DNA of 64,000 bases from assembly GCA_017961625.1 (NCBI GenBank), contig JAGCWY010000106.1:1-64000 (forward strand). The letters run 5' to 3'. How positions within the stretch are numbered: the first letter of the stretch is position 1; every line of letters starts with the position of its first letter. Origin of the DNA: Ruminococcus sp. (GTDB lineage Bacteria > Bacillota > Clostridia > Oscillospirales > Ruminococcaceae). A model generated the notes under the pieces. That model saw only the letters and a program-made list of their open reading frames with translations. It did not search any database and was not told where the DNA came from. Below are positions 36,988-44,979 of the stretch, piece by piece. The position numbers were made by a program, and so were the translations under genes.

Positions 36988-37704
36988 ATGGCAAATATAG
37001 GCTTATTAATCGCCGGAGGTTCCGGCAATAGAATGCATCAGGACATACCCAAGCAGTTCATAACTGTGTATGAACGTCCGGTTATCGTGTATACTCTGGA
37101 GGCATTTCAGAATCATCCCGAGATAGACGCTATCGCAGTTGTATGCATTGAAGGCTGGGAGCAGGTGCTGTGGGCTTACGCAAAGCAGTTCAATATCACA
37201 AAGCTTCAGTACGTAGTGCCCGGTGGAAAGAACGGACAGGATTCCATACGCAATGGTGTATATGAGCTTGAAAAGCACTTTTCCGATGATGATTTAGTTC
37301 TTATCCATGACGCTATCCGTCCTATGGTATCGGCCGAGATAATCTCGGACTGTATCAGCAAGACCAAGAAATACGGAAATGCTATTACCGTAATACCATG
37401 TGCCGAAGCTATGATGCAGACAGAAGACGGCAAGAGCTCCTGCGGAAGCTACCCGAGAGACCGCCTCAGGAGAACTCAGACTCCTCAGGGCTTTTCATTG
37501 GGAAAGATATGTGACCTTCACAGAAGGGCTCTTGAAGCTGGAATAACAAATTCCGTAGCCTCCTGTACACTTATGATTGAAATGGGAGAGCAGGTGCATT
37601 TTTCAGCGGGCTCTGAAAAGAATATCAAGCTTACGACAGTTGAGGATATAGATATATTCAAGGCTCTGCTGAAAGCGAAAAGATCAGATTGGTTAAAGGA
37701 CTGA
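36988..37704 (+). CDS. IspD/TarI-family cytidylyltransferase
   Basis: The 238-residue protein starts MANIGLLIAGGSGNRM with DIPKQFI, the CTP-binding signature of IspD/TarI. The later parts VLIHDAIRPM and RDRLRRTQTPQGF are typical. IspD makes CDP-methylerythritol; TarI makes CDP-ribitol. The position next to LicD genes favours a TarI-like role, but the sequence alone does not exclude IspD. The downstream gene overlaps its end region closely. Confidence 0.85.
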   Translation: MANIGLLIAGGSGNRMHQDIPKQFITVYERPVIVYTLEAFQNHPEIDAIAVVCIEGWEQVLWAYAKQFNITKLQYVVPGGKNGQDSIRNGVYELEKHFSDDDLVLIHDAIRPMVSAEIISDCISKTKKYGNAITVIPCAEAMMQTEDGKSSCGSYPRDRLRRTQTPQGFSLGKICDLHRRALEAGITNSVASCTLMIEMGEQVHFSAGSEKNIKLTTVEDIDIFKALLKAKRSDWLKD

Positions 37705-37709
37705 GCGGT

Positions 37710-38759
37710 ATGAGTTTTTATAAAAGCGAAAACTATATAAAGGACGTTGGAATAGCCGTAAATGCAGCAGTTGGAATGGAAAGATTGTATGGTTCGTCAG
37801 TTCTTATTGCCGGTGCTTCCGGACTTATCGGCTCATTTATGGCTGATATGTTCCTTTATGCAAATAAAAATATGAACGCTGATATAACGGTCTACGCAAT
37901 GGATCTCAGTGAGGAGAGGCTGTTTGCAAGATTTGAAGGAGTTGGAATGGAAAGACTACATTTCGTTGAACATAACGTTAATGAGCTGCCTGATTTCGAT
38001 TTCCCTGCGGATTATATCATACACGCGGCAAGTCCGGCATTCCCTGCGGCTTTCAACAGCGATCCAGTTGGAACTGTTATGAGCAATATCCTCGGTACAA
38101 AGTATCTTCTCGACTACGGAAGAGAGCACGGTACGAAGCGTATGCTGTACATTTCCTCCGGAGAGGTATACGGTCAGGGAGACCTTAGCCTCGAAGCCTT
38201 TGAGGAGACATATTCCGGATACGTTGATCCGACCTCGGCGCGTTCATGCTATCCAAACGGAAAAAGAGCAGCAGAGACTCTTTGCGCTTCCTATACCAAG
38301 CAGTTCGGGCTCGATACAGTTATGGTAAGACCGAGTCATACCTACGGTCCTACAGTTACAAGGGCTGACAATCGCGCTAATGCGCAGTTTGTGAACAAGG
38401 GACTTGCAGGAGAGGATATAGTGTTGAACAGCGCAGGAAATCAGATGCGCTCTTATACCTACCTTGCAGATTCGGCGTCGGCGATAATCACCGTTCTTGC
38501 CTGCGGAGAAAGCGGAAACGCTTACAATATCGCTAACTCACAGTCAAGAACCACTATTGCAGGATTTGCAAAGGAGGTCGCTGCACAGACTGGTACAAAA
38601 GTAATATTTGCGGACCCGGACGAGGTGGCAAAGGCTGAGATGTCTCCCATAGCAAAGCAGGTGCTCAGTAGCAAAAAACTGGAGGGACTTGGCTGGAAGG
38701 GACAGTTCACGGTAGAAGAGGGTATCCGTCATACGCTGGATATCATGCGTGAGCTCTGA
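37710..38759 (+). CDS. NAD-dependent epimerase/dehydratase
   Basis: The 349-residue extended short-chain dehydrogenase has a Rossmann start GASGLIGSFMA, the Ser of YISSGEVYG and the YxxxK active site in CYPNGKRAAE. It is last in the operon, 5 bases after the cytidylyltransferase stop, and a terminator follows. By position it may act on the same nucleotide-linked substrate, perhaps in making a CDP-linked polyol or sugar; the reaction is unknown. I chose the ATG at 37710, with AAAGGA upstream. Confidence 0.85.
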   Translation: MSFYKSENYIKDVGIAVNAAVGMERLYGSSVLIAGASGLIGSFMADMFLYANKNMNADITVYAMDLSEERLFARFEGVGMERLHFVEHNVNELPDFDFPADYIIHAASPAFPAAFNSDPVGTVMSNILGTKYLLDYGREHGTKRMLYISSGEVYGQGDLSLEAFEETYSGYVDPTSARSCYPNGKRAAETLCASYTKQFGLDTVMVRPSHTYGPTVTRADNRANAQFVNKGLAGEDIVLNSAGNQMRSYTYLADSASAIITVLACGESGNAYNIANSQSRTTIAGFAKEVAAQTGTKVIFADPDEVAKAEMSPIAKQVLSSKKLEGLGWKGQFTVEEGIRHTLDIMREL

Positions 38760-38781
38760 TAAAAGATAATAATCACGGAAG

Positions 38782-38803
38782 GGCGGCTTTGCCGCCTTTT
38801 TTA
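38782..38803 (+). terminator. Terminator of the polysaccharide operon
   Basis: Stem GGCGGC/GCCGCC with a 3-4 base loop is followed by TTTTTT, 22 bases after the stop codon. Confidence 0.92.
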
Positions 38804-39122
38804 TTTGTATATATGTGGCATACGTTTTTTTGTGAAGATGCCGAAGAACATATAAGGCTGATTAAATATTTTTGCGGCTATATAACTGTATGTGTAAATA
38901 TTGTAAACTTCTGCAAATGATAAGGGATGAAGTATGGTACAACGATGTACGAAAATACAGGAGATATAGCATTTTGTTGCAGTGGATAATATCAATGGAT
39001 ATACTTTTTTGCAGGGTATCTGACAACTTTTGGTTGTAATTACAAATCTATAAATTGACAAATACAGCGTAAAATGATATAATAACATTGATATACACTA
39101 GTTCACAGGAGGTGATACCACA
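38804..39122 (+). promoter_or_regulatory. Promoter region of the LacI-GGDEF gene
   Basis: TTGACA (39055-39060), 17 bases and TATAAT (39078-39083) form a perfect sigma-A consensus promoter. A long AGGAGGTGAT ribosome binding site lies before the ATG at 39123. The part 38804-39054 is AT-rich with nothing I can support. Confidence 0.88.
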
Positions 39123-41039
39123 ATGATTAATTCTCTTAAAAGCATTGCTTTTTTTGGCTGCTCGCTTACAAGCAGATACCGGGAGGGACTTTGCAGGTGC
39201 TTCAACAGCGTTGCGAAAAAGCTCGGCGTAAATATAGTATACTTCAATTCAATAGGAAAAATAGGCGAAAAAAGTACCGAATTCGGAGAGCATGAACTCG
39301 ATATCATCGAGTATATCGATCTCGGACAGTTTGATGGTATCATTTATGACGGAGAGGGCTATAACGTCGATATAATGACGGAAAAGATAATAGAAAAGCT
39401 TAAGAGCGCGAAGTGTCCTGTGGTATCCATAAGCAGTCACGTTGATGGTTTCTACAATATTGATTTTGATGACGCGGCAGGTCTGCGCAAGCTCACGGAG
39501 CACTTCATTGACATTCACGGTTTTACTAAGATAGGCTTTATGTCAGGCTTCCTGACTCACCCGGACGCACAGCTGAGACTTAAGGAGTTCAGGGCTGTCA
39601 TGAGGGAAAAGGGGCTGCCAGAGGATGGTGTAGGAGTCTTTGAGGGAGATTTCTGGTTCCATAAGGGCGAGGAGGCTGCTGATTTCTTCCTTTCCCGTCC
39701 CGAACGTCCGGAGGCTATAGTTTGTGCCAATGACTATATGGCTATATCCCTTATTTCTGCTTTTAAGCACAGAGGCATAAAGGTGCCGGAGGATATTGCA
39801 GTATCCGGTTTTGACGGCTCCACGGAGGGAAAGCAGTTCATTCCGCATATAACCACGGCTACAAGAGAAAGAGAGGATATTGCCGATAAGGCGATGAAGC
39901 TCCTTGTCAGCCTTATTAATAATCAGTTTAGCAACGACGAGTATACCGTATCTCCGAGGACTATATTCACTCAATCTTGCGGCTGTGAGAGGTTCGAGCC
40001 AAATACAGAGCTAAGGAATCTTGATGATATCTACAAGGACGTAAGGCTTTTTGACTACTGTCTTAATGACGCGGAAGCAGCTATGCTCAAGCTCAACAAG
40101 GTGGAGGAACTGAGTCTGCTTGAAAATACCTTCAAGGAGTGCGCAACGAATTTCGGTGAATATACTGCCTTCTTCCTCTTTATGCAGACTGACAGCAACG
40201 GCAGGCTCTCCTGTGAGAGCGGTTTCGATTCTCCGGCGGATAATTTTAAACCAGTTATATGGATTGACAAGAAAAACGAGTATATACAGCATGAATGGCT
40301 TACCGAGCTTTCGGACCTTATCCCGGAGGTAAGGACTGATGTGCCTCACTTTTTCTACATAATGAGTGTTCACTGTGCCGAGAGAATGTTCGGCTACGCT
40401 CTTATCGAAATGAAGGATGACGATATTTTCAACGACTTCTACAATATCTTCCTACTGAATCTTTCAGTTACTATTGAGCGTCTCTGGAACAACGACGAGA
40501 TCAAGAAGCTCTACGAAAAACAGAAGTCGCTGTACGAAAAGCAGAAAATGCTGAGTATAAGCGATGAGCTGACAGGTATGTACAATCGCCGCGGCTTCGA
40601 TGACCTTTCAAAAAAGGCTATCAGTGAGCTGAATGGCAGGAGCGTGGTCTGCACTATGGTCATAGATATGGACGGACTAAAGCATATCAACGACGCATAT
40701 GGTCACAGCGAGGGCGACAGTGCTATAAGGGCTGCTGCGGATATAATCACGGAATGCTGTAAATCCGGCGAGATAGCAGGGCGTGCAGGCGGCGACGAAT
40801 TCTATGTTTACGCTTCGAATTACTCCAAGGAAAAGCTTGAGACCTTCAATGCTTCCCTTGTTCGCCTGTGCAGTGAGTACAACGAGACAAGCGGGAAACC
40901 ATACAGGGTTGAACTTAGCTACGGTTCATTCCTCACGGAGACAGATAAAAACGGTCAGATAGAAAATTTCCTGAGGATAAGCGATTCGAGAATGTACAAA
41001 CAGAAAATGATGAAGCCCAACAGGAAAAAGAGAAAGTAA
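39123..41039 (+). CDS. LacI-type ligand-binding/GGDEF diguanylate cyclase fusion
   Basis: The 638-residue protein has no signal peptide and no HTH. The first ~285 residues are a LacI/GalR-type periplasmic-binding fold that starts directly at KSIAFFGCSLTSRYREG and ends FDGSTEGKQF...ITTATR. A middle domain (about 290-470, GAF-like in size) and a coiled coil (about 470-490) lead to a GGDEF domain with an intact GGDEF at 556-560. The protein should make cyclic-di-GMP in the cytoplasm under control of a small ligand, likely a sugar. I see no RxxD inhibitory site just before GGDEF. The next gene, convergent, is a GGDEF-EAL protein. Confidence 0.88.
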   Translation: MINSLKSIAFFGCSLTSRYREGLCRCFNSVAKKLGVNIVYFNSIGKIGEKSTEFGEHELDIIEYIDLGQFDGIIYDGEGYNVDIMTEKIIEKLKSAKCPVVSISSHVDGFYNIDFDDAAGLRKLTEHFIDIHGFTKIGFMSGFLTHPDAQLRLKEFRAVMREKGLPEDGVGVFEGDFWFHKGEEAADFFLSRPERPEAIVCANDYMAISLISAFKHRGIKVPEDIAVSGFDGSTEGKQFIPHITTATREREDIADKAMKLLVSLINNQFSNDEYTVSPRTIFTQSCGCERFEPNTELRNLDDIYKDVRLFDYCLNDAEAAMLKLNKVEELSLLENTFKECATNFGEYTAFFLFMQTDSNGRLSCESGFDSPADNFKPVIWIDKKNEYIQHEWLTELSDLIPEVRTDVPHFFYIMSVHCAERMFGYALIEMKDDDIFNDFYNIFLLNLSVTIERLWNNDEIKKLYEKQKSLYEKQKMLSISDELTGMYNRRGFDDLSKKAISELNGRSVVCTMVIDMDGLKHINDAYGHSEGDSAIRAAADIITECCKSGEIAGRAGGDEFYVYASNYSKEKLETFNASLVRLCSEYNETSGKPYRVELSYGSFLTETDKNGQIENFLRISDSRMYKQKMMKPNRKKRK

Positions 41040-41145
41040 TAATTTGTAAATAACATTTTATAAGTGGGCTGAAATTGCATAAAATTAAATGGGAAACCAT
41101 TGAATAATGAAAAAATTTTTTAAACCTGTCTATTGTACAAAATAA

Positions 41146-41187
41146 GCGGCTTGCATTGTAAACATTCAACAATGCAAGCCGCTTTTT
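41146..41187 (+). terminator. Bidirectional terminator between two c-di-GMP genes
   Basis: A perfect 14-bp stem GCGGCTTGCATTGT/ACAATGCAAGCCGC with a 9-base loop is followed by TTTTT. It lies between convergent genes and has T-rich sequence on the minus side as well. Confidence 0.9.
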
Positions 41188-41205
41188 AGCGGTTAAATAA
41201 TAATG

Positions 41206-42945
41206 TTAGCAGTAGCTGAGTACAAGACTTTCAGCTTCGTTAGCTTCTATCGGGTGTCCCCATACAAAGCCCTGTATAAAGTCACAACCTATATCGTTGA
41301 GTGAATCGAGCTGTTCGTTCTCCTCAACTCCCTCGGATATGACCTCAAAGCCCATTATATGTCCTATGGATATTATCGCAGCAACATACTGCTTCGAGGA
41401 ATCGCTGGTGTTCATCTTGTCGATGAAAGATTTGTCTATCTTAAGCAGGTCTGCCGGCAGTCTGTTGAGATAGCTAAGGGAAGAATAGCCTATGCCGAAA
41501 TCGTCTATCGCTATCTTTACGCCCATTTCCTTTATCTCCTCTATACAGTGGAGGGCCTTTTCCGCAGAATCTATCATTACTGATTCTGTTATCTCCAACT
41601 CCAGCTGGTCAGCAGGTATGCCGCTTACGTCAAGTACGTCCCTCAACTCGTCAAGGAAGCCGTTCTTCATAAGATGTTTTACCGAAACATTTACACTGAG
41701 TATGATATCGGAGCTGGTCTTTCTTATGAGCTCTCCGAAGAATATTGCCGCTTTTTTCAGTACCGCGCCATCAACTTTGTCTATCATACCGACTCTTTCG
41801 GCTACCGGTATGAATTCATCTGGGCGTAGTATTTGGCTTTTTTCGTCCTTTAGCCTTGCAAGGGCTTCAAAGCCACGGAGCTTGTGGTTGATGTCGTACT
41901 GTGGCTGCAGACAAAAGAATATATTATCATTGTCAAGAGCCGTTCTAAGCTTGCGCTCTATCTCCAGTGTACGCTCGGGTTTAAGAAGGTCTGGAGTGAA
42001 GTGGAGTATATGATTTCCACTACCGAGACGTTTCATTTCCGACATCGCAGCATCGGAGTATGAGAACAGTCTGTCGAAGTTCTTGGCATCGTCCGGATAC
42101 TCGGCGTATCCTATGCTGGCGGATACGTAGAGGTCACAGCCGTCAACAGTGAGGAGCCTGCCAAGGGCTTCCTCATACTGGTTTATGGTGTGAAGTATAT
42201 CGTCGCTGTTGCTGTAGTTGCGTATTATAAGGGAAAACTCGTCACCTGCAAGGCGGTTGATGAAATCAAGAGTGCCGGAAAGTCCGGAATCTGCGATATC
42301 CTTCCAGCGTGAGGCTATCTCAGTGAGCACCTTGTTTCCAGCGTCAAAGCCAAGTGTGTCATTTACACTCTTGAAGTTGTTAAGGTCGATAAGAACTACT
42401 GCAAATCTTTCGTCGCGCTTTATTAGGTTGTCTATTAGCTCTGAACAGGCGAATCTGTTTGGCAGCCCGGTGAGCATATCGGTGACCGCCTGATCCATTA
42501 TCCTCTGTTGATAGTTCCGGAGCCTTTCGTTCTTTTTATGCAGAAGTATTATTGCAATCATTGTGAAGATGTCGGTGAAAAGTCCTGGAAGCGAGATTAG
42601 TTCCTGAGTTTTGACAATGCTTATTATTATCAGAAATATCTGGACCAAAAGTGCTGTTATGGCGGTATAGAAGCCTAGCTTTCTGCAAAATACCACCATG
42701 AAGATTATAAATACGTTCGCAAGGGCAGAAAAGACGCCCGTGAAAGCGACAGCAGGTATGCTCCTGCCGGAAATAACTATATTGCCGCGGTAACCGGCAC
42801 ACAGCTCAACAACAACTGTGGCTGCGATGTAAAGCACGAGAAATATCACATAGCCAGGTATGGATATTTTTTCGTTTTCGGAAATACTGGCGATAGTTTC
42901 CTCGATAATACTCTTATCGCCGATCTCTGATCTGGTTTTTTCCAT
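41206..42945 (-). CDS. Membrane GGDEF-EAL protein, likely c-di-GMP phosphodiesterase
   Basis: The 579-residue protein has about five or six N-terminal membrane helices (about residues 28-140), then a GGDEF domain whose active motif is AGDEF (in RLAGDEFSL), then a complete EAL domain with FEALARLKD, LELEITESV, DDFGIGYSS and KIDKSFI. The EAL residues for phosphodiesterase activity are present, while the changed GGDEF suggests weak or regulatory cyclase function. AGGAG precedes the ATG. Its ~200-nt leader contains the structured element at 43030-43135. Confidence 0.9.
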   Translation of the reverse strand: MEKTRSEIGDKSIIEETIASISENEKISIPGYVIFLVLYIAATVVVELCAGYRGNIVISGRSIPAVAFTGVFSALANVFIIFMVVFCRKLGFYTAITALLVQIFLIIISIVKTQELISLPGLFTDIFTMIAIILLHKKNERLRNYQQRIMDQAVTDMLTGLPNRFACSELIDNLIKRDERFAVVLIDLNNFKSVNDTLGFDAGNKVLTEIASRWKDIADSGLSGTLDFINRLAGDEFSLIIRNYSNSDDILHTINQYEEALGRLLTVDGCDLYVSASIGYAEYPDDAKNFDRLFSYSDAAMSEMKRLGSGNHILHFTPDLLKPERTLEIERKLRTALDNDNIFFCLQPQYDINHKLRGFEALARLKDEKSQILRPDEFIPVAERVGMIDKVDGAVLKKAAIFFGELIRKTSSDIILSVNVSVKHLMKNGFLDELRDVLDVSGIPADQLELEITESVMIDSAEKALHCIEEIKEMGVKIAIDDFGIGYSSLSYLNRLPADLLKIDKSFIDKMNTSDSSKQYVAAIISIGHIMGFEVISEGVEENEQLDSLNDIGCDFIQGFVWGHPIEANEAESLVLSYC

Positions 42946-43008
42946 TATCTTCTCCTCATATCAGACAGCAGGCATTTTTTCTTTATGTTTATATTTCTTT
43001 TTTCTGTG

Positions 43009-43135
43009 CAGCCTGATCGTATTTTTCCCAAATCCTAATACAGCCTGACGGCTGATGGGCTACGTTTGCCGTGTCTTATACGCGGCAGGAGGGAGCAGGT
43101 GGAACATCCTGCGGAGCAATAGCCCATATAACCCC
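43009..43135 (-). ncRNA. GC-rich structured leader element before the GGDEF-EAL gene
   Basis: A GC-rich island sits in AT-rich intergenic DNA. On the minus-strand transcript GGGCTA (plus 43120-43125) pairs with TAGCCC (43057-43062) and encloses two hairpins: GCAGG/CCTGC (43095-43112) and a GCCG/CGGC-based 7-bp stem (43068-43086). A third hairpin CAGCC-GTCA-GGCTG (43041-43054) follows. The 8-base TCAGGCTG is repeated further on (43009-43016), so the CAGCC arm has two possible partners, as in a switch. I cannot match it to a known riboswitch class. It could instead be a separate small RNA. Confidence 0.55.
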
Positions 43136-43153
43136 AATTTTAATTCTCTATAT

Positions 43154-43182
43154 ATTATACATTATATAGTGAAAAATATCAA
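43154..43182 (-). promoter_or_regulatory. Promoter of the GGDEF-EAL gene and its leader
   Basis: TTGATA (43177-43182), 17 bases and TATAAT (43154-43159) on the minus strand place the transcript start near 43147, just before the structured element. Confidence 0.8.
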
Positions 43183-43320
43183 TGGTTAAAACGTAAAAAA
43201 AGAATCAACATACGATACCTTTCTGTATGCAGACTTGGTAGATATCACAATAATGCTACTATGTAATTTGAGTTTTTGGGGTTATAGGAAAAATCTATAT
43301 CCAGTAATGGCATTTATGCA

Positions 43321-43350
43321 TTGGACAAATACATTAAACCGATGTATAAT
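43321..43350 (+). promoter_or_regulatory. Promoter of the Cys-peptide/metY operon
   Basis: TTGGAC (43321-43326; or TGGACA with a 17-base spacer) and TATAAT (43345-43350) are followed within 30 bases by the ribosome binding site of the small peptide gene. The stretch 43183-43320 shows nothing I can support. Confidence 0.75.
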
Positions 43351-43380
43351 ATAGACATACCAAACGAAAGGAGAGGTAAT

Positions 43381-43458
43381 TATGAAAAAACTGAATATTC
43401 TTGACTGTCTCCGATATGTGTTTAACGGCACGGACCGAATGTGCGGACAGTGCTTTTG
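43381..43458 (+). CDS. 25-residue Cys-containing peptide upstream of metY
   Basis: The ATG at 43381 has AAAGGAG 9-10 bases upstream. The peptide begins MKKLNILDCLRYVF and ends DRMCGQCF, with Cys at 9, 21 and 24, the last two as C-x2-C. It lies 68 bases before metY on the same transcript, with no terminator between. It may be a leader peptide whose translation responds to cysteine supply, or a small metal- or thiol-binding peptide. A classical attenuator hairpin is not obvious downstream. Confidence 0.65.
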
Positions 43459-43526
43459 AATAAATGATAATGGTACATACAAATTTTTGAATATAAAATT
43501 AAAGGCTTTTTCAGGAGGAAATCACA

Positions 43527-44816
43527 ATGGCTGACAATAAATTACATTTTGAAACTTTACAGCTCCATGTAGGACAGGAGCAGGCAGATCCCACAACTGA
43601 CGCAAGAGCAGTACCCATTTATGCGACTACATCTTACGTCTTCCATGACTCGCAGCACGCTGCAGATCGCTTTGGCCTCAAGGATGCAGGCAATATCTAC
43701 GGCAGACTCACAAATTCCACACAGGATGTTTTTGAAAAGCGTATTGCTGCTCTCGAGGGCGGAGTTGCCGCTTTGGCAACTGCTTCTGGCGCTGCTGCTA
43801 TCACTTATACGATACAGGCTCTTGCAAAGGCAGGAGAGAATATCGTTGCGTCAAAAACTATCTACGGAGGTACATACAATCTTCTTGCTCATACACTTCC
43901 ACTATACGGCATTACCACAAAGTTTGCCGATCCTGATGTTGAGGGAAGCTTCGAGGCTGCTATAGACGGCAATACAAAGGCTCTCTATATCGAGACCCTC
44001 GGCAATCCTAATTCAAATGCTATTGATATTGAGAAAATCGCCAAGATTGCTCATGCTCACGGTATACCTCTCGTAGTTGACAATACATTTGCTACTCCCT
44101 TTCTTGTACGTCCTATTGAGTACGGTGCAGATATAGTAGTGCATTCTGCTACTAAGTTCATCGGCGGTCACGGCACTGCTATCGGCGGCGTTATCGTGGA
44201 CAGCGGTAATTACGACTGGTCAAAGTCGGGAAGGTATCCGTGGATATCGGAGCCTAACCCAAGCTATCACGGTGTAAGCTTTACAGCAGCCGCTGGCGCA
44301 GCAGCTTTCGTTACATATATCCGCGCGATACTTCTTCGCGATACAGGTGCTACGCTCTCGCCCTTCCATGCATTCATATTCCTTCAGGGACTGGAGACGC
44401 TGTCTCTCCGCGTTGAGCGCCATACGGAAAATGCAAAGAAGATAGTTGAGTACCTTGCAAAGCATCCGCAGGTAGAGGCTGTTCATCACCCCTCGCTCAG
44501 CAGCGAGCCGAGCCATGAGGTACACAAGAAGTACTTCCCCAACGGCGGCGGCAGCATTTTCACCTTCGATGTCAAGGGAACTGAGGACGACGCAAAGAAG
44601 TTCATCGACAACCTTGCTATATTCTCCCTCCTTGCAAACGTTGCGGACGTAAAGTCGCTTGTGATACACCCGGCTTCCACAACTCATTCTCAGCTTACAG
44701 AGGCTGAGCTCGCAGAGCAGGGAATCAAGCCCACAACTATCCGTCTATCAATAGGCACGGAGCATATCGACGACCTTATAAAGGCGCTTGACGATGCTTT
44801 TGCAGCAATAAAATAA
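43527..44816 (+). CDS. metY: O-acetylhomoserine sulfhydrylase (MetY)
   Basis: The 429-residue enzyme belongs to the PLP-dependent Cys/Met metabolism family. It starts [30 protein letters not shown], has the PLP Lys in [11 protein letters not shown], and a C-terminal [12 protein letters not shown]. The length and the long middle insert ([15 protein letters not shown]) are typical of O-acetylhomoserine aminocarboxypropyltransferase rather than cystathionine gamma-synthase (~380). It makes homocysteine (or methionine) from O-acetylhomoserine and sulfide. AGGAGG lies 8 bases before the start. Confidence 0.93.
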   Translation: MADNKLHFETLQLHVGQEQADPTTDARAVPIYATTSYVFHDSQHAADRFGLKDAGNIYGRLTNSTQDVFEKRIAALEGGVAALATASGAAAITYTIQALAKAGENIVASKTIYGGTYNLLAHTLPLYGITTKFADPDVEGSFEAAIDGNTKALYIETLGNPNSNAIDIEKIAKIAHAHGIPLVVDNTFATPFLVRPIEYGADIVVHSATKFIGGHGTAIGGVIVDSGNYDWSKSGRYPWISEPNPSYHGVSFTAAAGAAAFVTYIRAILLRDTGATLSPFHAFIFLQGLETLSLRVERHTENAKKIVEYLAKHPQVEAVHHPSLSSEPSHEVHKKYFPNGGGSIFTFDVKGTEDDAKKFIDNLAIFSLLANVADVKSLVIHPASTTHSQLTEAELAEQGIKPTTIRLSIGTEHIDDLIKALDDAFAAIK

Positions 44817-44821
44817 TGTTA

Positions 44822-44848
44822 AAAAAAGGCGAGTTTTCGCCTTTTTTA
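44822..44848 (+). terminator. Terminator of the metY operon
   Basis: A stem of AAAAAGGCGA with TCGCCTTTTT and a short loop lies right after the stop codon and ends in a T-run. Confidence 0.9.
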
Positions 44849-44905
44849 TTTTTTATCAAATTATATGCCAAAAATTAATAGAATGTAAATTTTAAACACA
44901 AAATG

Positions 44906-44934
44906 TTGCCGCTGGTAACAATTTGTGATATAAT
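44906..44934 (+). promoter_or_regulatory. Promoter of the LRR-dockerin gene
   Basis: TTGCCG (44906-44911), 17 bases and TATAAT (44929-44934) precede an AAGGAG ribosome binding site 8 bases before the ATG at 44980. Confidence 0.75.
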
Positions 44935-44979
44935 GGCTTTTAAGTCGAAAGACTAATGATATAAAAAGGAGAATAAACT

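Noticed and set aside
43091..43112. T-box-like GGTGGAAC on the plus strand ahead of metY
   Set aside because: A separate promoter (43321-43350) lies between it and metY, there is no specifier or terminator structure, and the stems fit a minus-strand leader instead.
43183..43526. SAM riboswitch expected before metY
   Set aside because: I looked for the SAM-I core and its terminator between promoter and gene; the transcript before the small peptide is too short and the motif is absent.
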